Shown: positions 53,003 through 62,652 of the stretch, in pieces
Numbering within the stretch: position 1 is the first letter of the stretch
How the letters are laid out: each line of letters begins with the position of its first letter
Source: Strongylocentrotus droebachiensis
Lineage: Eukaryota; Echinodermata; Echinoidea; Camarodonta; Strongylocentrotidae
Assembly (NCBI GenBank): GCA_035222895.1
Contig: JAVYIG010000163.1
Span: 372,001-436,000 of the forward strand
DNA length: 64,000 nucleotides
Reading direction: 5' to 3'
The notes under the pieces: generated by a model
Database searches by the model: none
The model's input: the letters and a program-made list of their open reading frames with translations, nothing else
What the model was told of the DNA's origin: nothing
Program-made: the position numbers and the translations under genes

Positions 53003-53938
53003 CTTTGGACGCCAAGTGTTACCCAGGTTTTTTCGGTAACACTTTGCGCCTTGGGTCGCCAAGTGTAACCCTGGTTTTTCGGTATAAAATCACCTCATTT
53101 TGTCACAGAATATACTCAAAACTGTATTTTGTAACAACATTATGTTATACAATTTATTTTGTTACAAAATAACTTTGTACTGAATTCATTCTGTATTACA
53201 AAATGTTTTTTTTGTGGACGGAATACATTTCGTACCGAACTCATTTTCATTCTGTGTACGGAATTATAGTCCGTGCATATAGTTTTGTGTCCGCGCGAAG
53301 GCACGGTCAGTGAACAGTAATTGATGCTTGGGGGAGAGGGGATTAATTGTTAACCTTGATAAGAAGTTGTGTTCATACTGCACGCACTGCCTCATCCTGA
53401 TAACACACTAGTAGCGTACACATGGTGTGTCTACACTCAATATAATACCAAGATACTGTTTAAATTGGCAAGAAATAAAGAAGGTGCCTACGCTAACATT
53501 TAATAACTTCATAAAAGGAAAGTTTAAAACACAAAGCTGCAAAGCAAGGCAAAGTCTACCGTAGCGTTCACGTACGTATGTGCTTCCGTTTGGTCCAAAA
53601 GCAAAAAATTAATATATTAATTTACATTCAATATATTGATTTTTGATCATAGTAATTTACCAATGCATTATCCACCTTATTTGGACCCCCCTCGCCTCAT
53701 CACCCCTCTCGATAACGCCAGCCCCTCCCGCTACCCCCTCCCAAGTCCTCCAGGGTATTACAAAGAACAATAAAGATTTACAACTTGCAAAATAGTTATA
53801 GTTATGTATATCTTTTTTCTCGTCGTAACTTTACAGGTTCCAATTATTAAGAGCCTGCATTAGGGCCCACAATTTGCGTCTTGAGTAAGTTAACTCAGTG
53901 CGCTTTATAAGTATTTATTATTTTTGTTATTGAGATAA

Positions 53939-53978
53939 TATAGTTTAATTAAACTATATTCTCTCAATAACCATAATA
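53939..53978. repeat. Hairpin in the fold-back loop
   Basis: AATATAGTTTAATTAAACTATATT-like perfect palindrome next to TTATTGAGA / TCTCAATAA. Confidence 0.8.
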
Positions 53979-54259
53979 ATCAATGCTGTCATTATTTGTC
54001 TTTTGCTTACTTTTACAAAATTCTTAGCCAAGGACATGTGACAGTTACTATGTATTATGCAATAGCACATTGTTATATTCTAGTTTAAGTAACTAGTTAC
54101 AGTTTTAATAGCGAAACGCTTTGTTCATGTCCAGATTAACTTTAACTTCCAGTATCTTTGTATTATTGAGTGTAGACACACCATGTGTACGCTACTAGTG
54201 TTATCAGGATGAGGCAGTGCGTGCAGTATGAACACAACTTCTTATCAAGGTTAACAATT

Positions 54260-54356
54260 CGTCACTGTTTTCACGAAGTGACGGTAGTGAAAAAAAATTG
54301 CATTCACTTTGCGTTACGATTTTCCTCGCTACCGTCACTTCGTGAAAACAAGGACG
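54260..54356. mobile_element. 97-bp MITE nested in the right fold-back arm
   Basis: The left arm of the fold-back lacks it. It starts CGTCACTGTTTTCACGAAG and ends with the near-complement CTTCGTGAAAACAAGGACG (inverted arms of about 28 bp). AATT flanks both sides (54256-54259 and 54357-54360), while the left arm has a single copy. Confidence 0.88.
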
Positions 54357-54704
54357 AATTAATCCCCTCTCCCCCAAGCATCAACAGTATACTGTTCACT
54401 GACCTTGCATTCCGCGGACACAAAACTATATGCACGGACTATAATTCCGTACACAGAATGAAAATGAGTTCGGTACGAAATGTATTCCGTCCACAAAAAA
54501 AAATAATTGTAATACAGAATGAATTCGGTACAAAGTTATTTTATAACAAAATAAATTGTATAACATAATGTTGTTACAAAATACAGTTTTGAGTATATTC
54601 TGTGACAAAATGAGGTGATTTTATACCGAAAAACCAGGGTTACACTTGGCGACCCAAGGCGCAAAGTGTTACCGAAAAAACCTGGGTAACACTTGGCGTC
54701 CAAA

Positions 54705-55132
54705 GGCGCCAAGTGTTACCCTGGTTTTTCGGTACAAAATGTATTCGGTACAAAGTCATTTTGTAACAAAATGAATTCGGTAAAAGTCATTTTGCAACAA
54801 AATCAATTCAGTACAAATTTTGTAACAAAATAGATTCGGTAAAAATAATTTTGTAACAAAATGAATTCCGTAAAAATGATTTTGTAAAAAAACGAATTCG
54901 GTACAAATCATTTTGTAACAAAATGAATTCGGTAAAAATTTTGTAACAAAATAAATTCGGTACAAATCATTTTGTAACAAAATTTATTTTGTTACAAAAG
55001 TTTTTAACAAAATAAAATTTTGTTACAAAATAAATTCGGTACAAATCATTTTGTAACAAAATGAATTCGGTACAAATTTTGTAACAAAATGAGGTGATTT
55101 TATACCGAAAAACTAGGGTAACACTTGGCGCC
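54705..55132. repeat. Right 428-bp palindromic unit
   Basis: Reverse-complement counterpart of 52575-53002, of identical length, with scattered substitutions. Confidence 0.88.
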
Positions 55133-55510
55133 CCATAGCAATGCGCGAGGAACAGCTGACCCCAGCAGCTCCCGAGGAGTTGCCAACAAGGGAGGGTCAT
55201 TGATCATCAGCCCCACCTGCTGCGCCTGCTCAGGGCCTCCAATTGAGTTTAATGTATCATTACCCGCGCAAACCAACGGCCTAAAATCGTACTCACTTGC
55301 GGATGGACCCGGTCCCCGCTGCTCCACTCCGGGGTTCGGCTGCGGTGCCTGGACGAGAGGCTCTGATACGGGCTGGGAAGGCGGAGCTGTTGCAGTCGCA
55401 GTTCTCCGTGGACGTGAGGACCCAATTCGGTCAACAGTTGTCCACCTGGACTTCTGCTTAGCCTTCGGCATTATAATTCCCGACGCGATGATACAATTAA
55501 CAAAGTTATG

Positions 55511-56455
55511 TGGCTAATATAAAATTAACCAGTTATGGACTCCAAATGTACACAATTCAAAATCCCGTCGCCGTATATAATTACTCTGAAGAACCAAATT
55601 GTATTAAAATGTTCCCTTCTGTAAATCCAATGTGGAATCGAAGTATAATAGTTGTCGACTACAAAGTTTCCTCAATAAAGTCCAATAAATTAATTTGCCA
55701 CCGAATAATGTCTATGACCATCCTCTAAAAAATCTGCAAGGTGAATGAGGATTCTCACGCCAACACCGTGAGAACCAATATATCCCGGCTAAAATAATTC
55801 CATATATAAATTCGAAACATACATTGCGCACATTCCTTTTATAGATACGCGTACATGAAAGAAGCCGCGCGGCTGACTCAAAGGGTGTCGGCATGTTATT
55901 GTTTTCTATCAAGATGCCGCCAAGGGTCATCACAGAAGAGAAGCCGCCGCGAACTCGTGATGTCACTGATGAATGTAAACCATTTATATCGCCCTTCGTT
56001 CGATAAAATTTCTTATATTCAGCTTTTTAAAATGTCTGTATAATTTGTATAATTACTTCTTTACATTTTCATTTCATCTCCCTGTTTCTCTGATCTGACA
56101 TAACACTATCTCTATTTTATCGCGTGCTCTCTCTCTCTCTCTCTCTATCTTTCTCTCTGTCTTTCATATATCTCCCTTTCGCTCACTATATTCTCTCTTT
56201 TTCTTCCCAAAACCATACACTTTCTCGCTTCTACCTCCTACCCCTGGGGATCGTCCCCCTCTCTCTCTCTCTCTCCTCCCCATTCATATGTCATTTTTAG
56301 GAGCTCTTCTCGCTAACCATCCGTCACATCCAAATTATCGCAACATTTAGGCATAATAATGATTTTGTACTTTCAATCTGTTTATTCAATTCCAAGTTTC
56401 TTTAGTGATAGATAATCGCTCTTCTTCAAGAAACCACTTCCCCTTCTATCAGCCC
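55511..56455. other. Intergenic spacer with (CT)n tracts
   Basis: CT-rich runs at about 56125-56165 and 56255-56280. Part of it may be the 5' end of the recombinase element. No gene. Confidence 0.45.
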
Positions 56456-56459
56456 CATG

Positions 56460-56720
56460 CTGGAAAGAACACACTTATTCACACTCATTCACAGTGTGAA
56501 TGACACTGTGAATCACAGTGTGCTCCACAATGTTAAATTGGGCGCGTTTTCACATAGTGGTTCACAGTGTGGATAACCGGAAAAGGAAAGAACACACTCA
56601 TTCACAGTGTGAATCACACTGTGTTTCACACTGTGTTCACAGTGTGAACTGTGATTTCACACTGTGATTCACACTGTGATTCACATTGTGAATGAGTGTG
56701 AATGAGTGTGTTCTTTCCAG
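56460..56720. mobile_element. Palindromic MITE built of TTCACACTGTGA units
   Basis: Ends CTGGAAAGAACACACT and AGTGTGTTCTTTCCAG, with inverted arms of about 63 bp that are almost identical. The interior is largely further TTCACACTGTGA / TCACAGTGTGAA units, and GGAAAGAACACACTCATTC appears again internally near 56585. Confidence 0.88.
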
Positions 56721-57111
56721 GCTGGCCAGCCGTTCATATTATTGGCAATTTTAATAATTCAAGGTTCATTCTCATTTAGCATTTCATGTTATATCACTAT
56801 CTTGTTTTTATCATTCCATTCTGTATTTGTCTGTTTTAAATGTGTTTATGAAGAATATTAAATAAACTTTGAATTTGAATTGATCAATTGTAATTTTTGT
56901 TTAGCAGGAATGATATGGATAAAAATAATACATTACTGTTTTCAATTAAAAAGGGTACTTTAATTGGTTTGCTTACACTAATTATGGTTTGAATGGAAGA
57001 AGAAAATGTGACTTAAATTTCTAAATTTCTAAGAAGACATTTAGGAGGGGGATAATGGTAGCGCATACAATGGCGATTATACATCTTATGAAGTGTTTTA
57101 TAAAAAAATTA

Positions 57112-57452
57112 CGTTTTGTATTATAAACTTCGTTGAAAAGCTTTATAATATATTGGAGGGAACACATCTTCGTGAATGTTAATGGTATGAGGTCTGAGAA
57201 TGCATGAGCTGATGCTACGGAAGGTCAGTTCTCGATAATGCTAGGATATAGGATTAACTGACAGAAGACCTTGCGTTAATAGTGTTGCATATCCCTTTTC
57301 TTTAGATACCCTGTAACATAATATCTGTGTTGTTTTTAATAATTATACCCCTTCTTGTCGGTTAAAAGAATACTATCAACAAATAAACCTATATATTTTT
57401 ATTAGCCATACTTGGTCAACTCGTTAACCTTCTTCTGCGTCAGAGATAATTA
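57112..57452. repeat. Dispersed repeat, inverted partner of 1-307
   Basis: See 1-307. This copy is complete on both sides within the window. Confidence 0.8.
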
Positions 57453-57764
57453 GGTTAGGTTTATGGATTAATTTTCTCCTTTTCCCGTATTGTTCAGTTA
57501 GATTATAAAACAAAATAATTGCGTTCATATATTTGTTATGGCGTTTGCGAACGTGTTTATTTTGTTACGGTTTGAAGAAATAAACACGATTCACATGTAA
57601 ATTGTTTGGACCTTCCGGCCTTGGGAAGAGCGTTAAACACTTCGGTTTGCTTTCAGTGCAGTTATCGTTCTCTGTGTTACCTGACCTTTCGCTCTTAAGA
57701 AAGCGGCTTATTAACACTGATGTCCATACCTTGCGTGGACTCATAGCTTTTGTCTGCATCTTCA

Positions 57765-57960
57765 AATGAATATCTTGGTGGTCTGGGCAGTGCTAATCTT
57801 TCCTGGAGTTCTCATGTTGATGCAATGACTGCTCGTGTGAGTCGTCTTCTTGGATTCATAAGAGTTGTAGCCCGTGGTTCCTCCACATTTGCCTTGTAGT
57901 TAGGACCTGGTTCTACCTGTACCTGAGTATGACGTTCCTGCATGGCATCCAAACATATAA
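57765..57960 (+). mobile_element. Jockey/CR1-like LINE fragment
   Basis: YLGGLGSANLSWSSHVDAMT, then ARVSRLLGFIRVVARGSS, stop, then in another frame DVPAWHPNI: conserved RT thumb blocks of this LINE group, truncated at both ends and frameshifted. It lies just upstream of gene 2 exon 1. Confidence 0.8.
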
Positions 57961-58074
57961 ATTTAATTTCATCTACTCATCTACTTAATATCGTCTCAAA
58001 CCAGTGCCGCAGATTTTTCATATCGATTTAGAAGTTCTTGTCATCTTGTAAGACATATCTCTGTGACAGGAATA

Positions 58075-58086
58075 ATGGCTACATCG
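58075..58086 (+). CDS. Gene 2 exon 1 (coding part, 12 nt)
   Basis: ATGGCTACATCG|GTAAGT encodes MATS, phase 0 donor. The 5' UTR extends upstream for an unknown length. Confidence 0.6.
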
Positions 58087-61000
58087 GTAAGTAGAGCTCA
58101 ACAAACTCTGCGTGTGTATATTATGTCTTTCTGCATTCATAATGTTTTATTGTTGTTGCAGGAATTTATAAACCGAGACCCCAATAATTCATTCTTTGCA
58201 TCCCGTACAAATTACTTTTATTATTCAATAGCTAAGTAAGTGAGGTGAAATAAAATCAATGGCAATGGAACCAAGGGGAGAGGAGGGAGGGGGGCATCTC
58301 ACCACACATAGATTCATATATGTACTAGTTCTAGCGCCCCGGTTTGCGTTCTGGGGGGGTCGAAATATTTCGCCCATCATAACTTATTTAGGGGAGTAAT
58401 GTAATTATTTGTAGAAATTACTTGCTGCAATACTTTTTCTTGGTTGGAAATCTTTCAGCAGTAGAGATTTTTTTCTACCCTTCCTTCTCCTTCAAATACG
58501 CCAGTGTGAGAAAGGAAACTATTTATTTATTCCTTTAAAACTTTGGAAGACTTATTTCAATCCCAACTTCAGGTTCTGAGGGTACTGCTAGTCGTTGGGA
58601 CAATTCTTCACGAAGGTAAGAGACGTACAACCAGTTCCGTAGCTTCAAGGGGCATGGAGACGAGCGCCCCCAAGCGAAAAAAAAAAGAAAATTAGGAAAA
58701 TAAAAATAGTGAAAGGGAAGAAAGAGAAAGTGGGAAGGAGAGAGGACGGATGTTGGAGAGAGAATGAGAGATAGAGAGAGAGATAGAGAGAGAGATAGAA
58801 AGAGAGAGAGAGATAGAGAGAGAGATAGAAAGGGAGAGAGAGAGAGAAAGGGAGGGAGAAAGAGAGAGAGAGAGAGGTTGGAGACTGTAGAAAAGAGGAG
58901 ACAAGTTGCTGGGACCCCATCGCTTCCCGCGCCCTAAAATAATTGGTGGCCGGTCTCTGAGTAAGACCAGTGCTCACTTATGATACCAGTGCCCTCTGAG
59001 TAGCTGGGCACATTATACATCACTGCGTATAATAGCAATCATATTAATTATAGTAATAATAGTAATAATAGGGACAAAAGTATTGATATTACTAATGATA
59101 ATAATAACCATAATAATAAAGTTAAAGTTACTATGTCCCATTTGCTGCCCAAAAGGTTAAATTCCAACGACATTTGGAAGACAATCTAATTTAGAACTCT
59201 CCTCAAAACGAAAGGGCTTGAAAATGGCTTTTAGTGGGAAAATAACGACCATTAGTTGCCAAATCGACTTAAGTGATTGCAATCACGTAAGTAATAGCTT
59301 GATTTTCAGACCCTCTTACCAAATGGTCGTACGTTTTGTGCTGCTCCACAAAATTCAGTCAGTTTAATTTTGGCCGTTACAAGTAGTGGGTTATTGATGT
59401 AGACAAATGGTCATGTACCTGTTACAGCTCATTATGTATGTTGTTACTAAAAAATAAAAGATGCCAGTGAGTCACTCAATAGTGTCTGACAGTGAATTCT
59501 ACAAGGTAAACGGGTTTCCTTGTATAATTTGAATTCTAGGACACTGCTTATGTTTAGATTTCACAGATAGGACATACATGACGTATTTATAACGTATTCT
59601 GGAAAGTTCTACAGAATTCGACATTAGCTGCAAAAAGGACATAGTATCTTTAACAGTTATTATTATAATAAAATATTATTATTGTCATCATTATCATTAA
59701 TAAGCTGATGTCACCTTGTAAACTCCATGCAATTTAGAAGTAATAGTAGCAGTAGTAGTAGTGTTATTATGATGTTATATATGTTATCATTATTATAGTT
59801 ATCATGAAATATCCAGAAATGGACAATACATACTAAATACAAATACAAATTATTATTATTGTTATCATTATTTGATATTATTAATCTTATCATCATTATT
59901 TTTGTTGTTGGTATACTGTTGTTATGATAATTGGTATAAACAAACATTCAAATAACAGTCCGGAATCCTTATCACTCTTGAAATTCAGGTACATTCATCC
60001 AGTGTTCGTGTCCGGCCATTATACAATGTCCATCCGCTCTGTATCCAGACGGGAGCACTCGGAAAGGATTACCAAAGTCATGGGTATTCCAAATTCCGCC
60101 AAGAATACCTGGTGAATCCGACAATTCGACTATTATGGACTGTACCACGAGTGGTGAGTAATCAGTCTTTATATCATTATAGAAACATGTAACTATCTGT
60201 AAATTTATTTCAATTTCATTGAGAGTCAAAGTCTTTGTCCATGGGAAGTAAAACCAAAGCGCGCAAAGGGTAATTTTCATTATATTCCACATATTAAGAA
60301 TCTTGCTCCACGATTGGTCAAAAGTACATCACGTGATGAAAGATAGTTCGCCCATCATTGATGGGAAAAGAAAAGTTCGTTAGACTGTGTAGATAATACT
60401 ACTATCTACAATTATCTACACAGTGCAACGCACTTTCAACATCTTATGAGAACGACCCCTGTCCACTTAAGCTTTCATGAACATGTATTTAGCATTCGTC
60501 TTGATGGGTTTTACAGTCTTGTGCAAATGGAGTTCATCTGCCCATGTGACCATAGCATAAAATAAGAGGCAGACATTTGGGCCTCATGAATTAATAACGA
60601 AGGATATAATAAAAGTGATAGCCATGGAGCCAATCAAGAGTAATACTGTTTTTCCTGAAGGCCACGGAAATACTTCTTCACCCGCATTGTTAGGTATGTA
60701 TTTGATACACCTGGGTCGGGAGGGGCAAACGTGGGTCAAACACCTTGTCCACGGATGTAGGCAACGATCAAGGATCGAATCTTAGACCTCTTGTTTGAGA
60801 GTCTAGAGCCCGCAGAATCTTTTATAGAAATACATCACATTGCCCCAATTCATGAAGAACATCTTCTCTTGAAATATTCAGTTATCTCATACCAAAGGCG
60901 GTAAATTTCAATTCCCCCTAAATGTATTATAACACCTGTTTATTTGTATATATATATAGATAGCATGTGCGCCCCGAATCCGTGCCTGAATAATGCAACT

Positions 61001-62652
61001 TGTATGGACACGAGCCTCACGACATATAAATGCCAGTGCGCCCCTGGTTACAAGGGAGATAATTGTCGTAAGTATTCTCGGGAAAAAGATATTGTTAGCC
61101 TATTTAAATTCCATGGTAAATCAAATACAGTGGAGTTTTTTGACGATTTGTTGCTATTATGATATTGATGAATATATTAGTTTTTTTATAAAGATGTTTC
61201 ACCGCGATATTTCAAAATACTTTTTATCCCATCAAAACCGTCGCAATAACTAACTTTAACTTAACGAAACACTACATTAAGCGATCTGCAACTGATTATT
61301 TTTAAAATCGTAATTCAAAGCCACTCTTGGCCAAGTTGAAAGGTGAAAAAATGGTCGGCATGAGTTTCAAGCAAACTATGTGATAACAAAACATATTGGT
61401 ACGTATTACACTAATTCACTTAAATAACTGCTGGGATTATGAAAGGGACTTTGTAACATTGTTCAGATGAGAGAAAATAGTGCTAAGGTAGTGACTCCAA
61501 TGCTGTATTTACAATTAAAGATTAATATGAAAGTTTGAGTGAAAACAGACCATTATTAATGATAACAATGAAAACTAATCTGATCGATTCCTTAATTCTC
61601 CCAACTATATTATTACAATTTAATAACATTTTAGGTGTATTGAATGTGAATCGTCACAAAGCAATGAATTGGTACCATTTCAAACATTTAATTGTTGAAA
61701 GATTTTGTAAAGCCTGTCTTATCATACTTTATTTAACCATAAAATGAAACATGTACATACAAATGAGTAACATAGTAAACATAATACGGTAAAGGACACC
61801 CTTAGAAGCAAATTGCTTGCGGTGGGGCCTTAAAAAGAAAAAAAAACTACACATAAATTATACAGTTTAAAAACTTTAAAATAACATGATACAAACACAC
61901 ATGCACGCTCACACATATACGTACACATACATTCAAAATATCCTCCTCTGCCTTATTTTCATTGAAAAACGGTTTGGACAACTCAAAAATGGTAGGGAGA
62001 ATTCACTGTGGGGGTGTTGCACAGTGACGCCTTCAAAGAAAACCATAAATATCTTTGTGGCTTGAGAATTTTGTTATCAGGATCTTTTGCATGTTAGAGG
62101 GTTAGTACAGTAGAAAGAATATAATAAGTAACATTTCATACAAAAACTACGCAGTTTTTTCGTCAACAATGTTACCGAGTCACTTTAAAGTCCCGTTTAA
62201 CATTATGGGGAACTGAGACATATACATTTAGGTATAACTTATTTGGTAAAACTCGACATTGGACGGACCGTAAACCCAGGATTGGGTAGATCTGGTCAAA
62301 TGAAGATACAGAAATGTGATAGGGCTATTGTTATTCTCTAGGTTATTTTTCGAAAGTCTTTCGATCTTGTTATTATAGGCCTAATTCCAACCGTGCGTTT
62401 CCTTTGCTATGACAGACGGTGTCGTCCAGCTGCTCATTAAAAACTTCGACAAAAGAGGAGTGCAGATTGCAAATGTATCAGACCTGATGTTTTCTACCCT
62501 CTTCTTCTCTCATTCCGTCACCATTGACTCTTTCGACTTTTGCGACCATGTTCTGTACTGGGCAAACGTGGGCAAAACGGACCCGCCTGTTTATGATATC
62601 AGTATGTCGCAGGGATCTGATAATTGGACCACTTTAAGCGATGGAGAGGAAG
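58075..62652 (+). CDS. Gene 2 (partial at 3' end): secreted EGF-containing protein
   Basis: Exons 58075-58086, 58573-58615, 59989-60153, 60960-61067 and 62416-62652 join in frame (phases 0,1,1,1,1) into at least 188 codons, continuing past the window. The N-terminus MATSVLRVLLVVGTILHEG is a good signal peptide formed across the first splice junction. A Cys-containing segment, a six-Cys EGF module and an unrecognised beta-rich module follow. Secreted or membrane-bound depending on the missing 3' part. The first two exons are short and rest on phase and signal-peptide quality. Confidence 0.7.
58573..58615 (+). CDS. Gene 2 exon 2: hydrophobic core of the signal peptide
   Basis: Acceptor CCAACTTCAG, donor GAAG|GTAAGA, 43 nt, phase 0 in and phase 1 out. 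VLRVLLVVGTILHE. Confidence 0.65.
58680..58880. repeat. (GA)n-rich tract
   Basis: GAGAGATAGAGAGAG repeats over 150-200 bp in intron 2 of gene 2. Confidence 0.93.
59135..59425. repeat. Dispersed repeat, inverted partner of 39180-39490
   Basis: Mirrored blocks as listed at 39180-39490. Confidence 0.85.
59640..59925. repeat. ATT/ATC-rich simple sequence
   Basis: TTATTATT, GTAGTAGTAG and TTATCATTATT runs. Confidence 0.85.
59989..60153 (+). CDS. Gene 2 exon 3
   Basis: Acceptor TGAAATTCAG, donor G|GTGAGT, phase 1-1, 55 residues. FIQCSCPAIIQCPSALYPDG, SWVFQIPPRIPGESDNST and MDCTTSG. The CP, W-x-P and DNS spacing faintly recalls half a HYR domain, but that is not a firm call. Confidence 0.75.
60154..60959 (+). 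other. Intron of gene 2
   Basis: A hairpin-like pair (CTGTGTAGATAATAC / ATTATCTACACAG) lies at about 60384-60422. No further exon. Confidence 0.5.
60960..61067 (+). CDS. Gene 2 exon 4: EGF-like domain
   Basis: Acceptor TATATATAG, donor C|GTAAGT, phase 1-1, 36 residues. MCAPNPCLNNATC, YKCQCAPGYKGDNC: complete six-Cys EGF with the GYxG turn, without the calcium-binding D-x-D/N-E lead. Confidence 0.9.
61068..61954 (+). other. Intron of gene 2, AT-rich
   Basis: GGGGCCTTAAAAAGAAAAAA near 61826 resembles 43177, possibly a minus-strand retroelement tail. No exon. Confidence 0.45.
61955..62195. repeat. Dispersed repeat, inverted partner of 13285-13520
   Basis: Mirrored blocks as listed at 13285-13520. 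Confidence 0.8.
62416..62652 (+). CDS. Gene 2 exon 5: unrecognised beta-rich module
   Basis: Acceptor CTATGACAG, donor G|GTATGG, phase 1-1, 79 residues. LLIKNFDKRGVQIANVSDLM, HSVTIDSFDFCDHVLYWANV, DISMSQGSDNWTTLSDGEEG. It has a jelly-roll-like strand pattern, but I do not recognise the family. Confidence 0.8.

Larger units (their letters stand above)
52570..55137. mobile_element. Composite fold-back element, 2568 bp
   Basis: Ends TATGGGGCGCC and GGCGCCCCATA; flanked by the 6-bp duplication GCAATG. It consists of two palindromic 428-bp units (52575-53002 and 54705-55132) in inverted positions around a 1702-bp core (53003-54704) that is itself an inverted repeat with arms of several hundred bp. 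Arms are filled with ACCGAATTCATTTTGTTACA-type repeats. The non-mirrored loop lies at about 53460-54140 and includes a SINE-like tail near 53910. No transposase ORF is present. Confidence 0.9.
52441..55471 (-). pseudogene. gag-like ORF split by the fold-back element
   Basis: The minus-strand start at 55471 (MPKAKQKSRW) is followed by a Pro/Ala-rich segment and LVCAGNDTLNSIGGPEQAQQ; it is open to the insertion at 55143. On the other side of the insertion (52563 and downward) the same frame resumes with RDRIWKGEFVDLGALL, then is lost before the recombinase fragment. So the insertion hit one continuous ORF. The gag-like assignment is from composition and position. Confidence 0.6.
50370..55510 (-). 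mobile_element. Decayed tyrosine-recombinase retroelement (Ngaro/DIRS-like), minus strand
   Basis: On the minus strand, in order: a gag-like segment (55471 to about 52440, split by the fold-back insertion), a tyrosine recombinase C-terminus (about 52440-52291) and an SGNH-hydrolase remnant (about 50870-50370). No reverse transcriptase or RNase H was found, so the element has a large internal deletion or was non-autonomous. SGNH hydrolases are known accessories of Ngaro-type elements; a Crypton-like element is the alternative. Confidence 0.65.

Noticed and set aside
58162-58246. Exon candidate between gene 2 exons 1 and 2 (TTGTTGCAG ... AA|GTAAGT)
   Set aside because: Including it shifts the frame and brings a stop in the next exon; skipping it yields a clean signal peptide.
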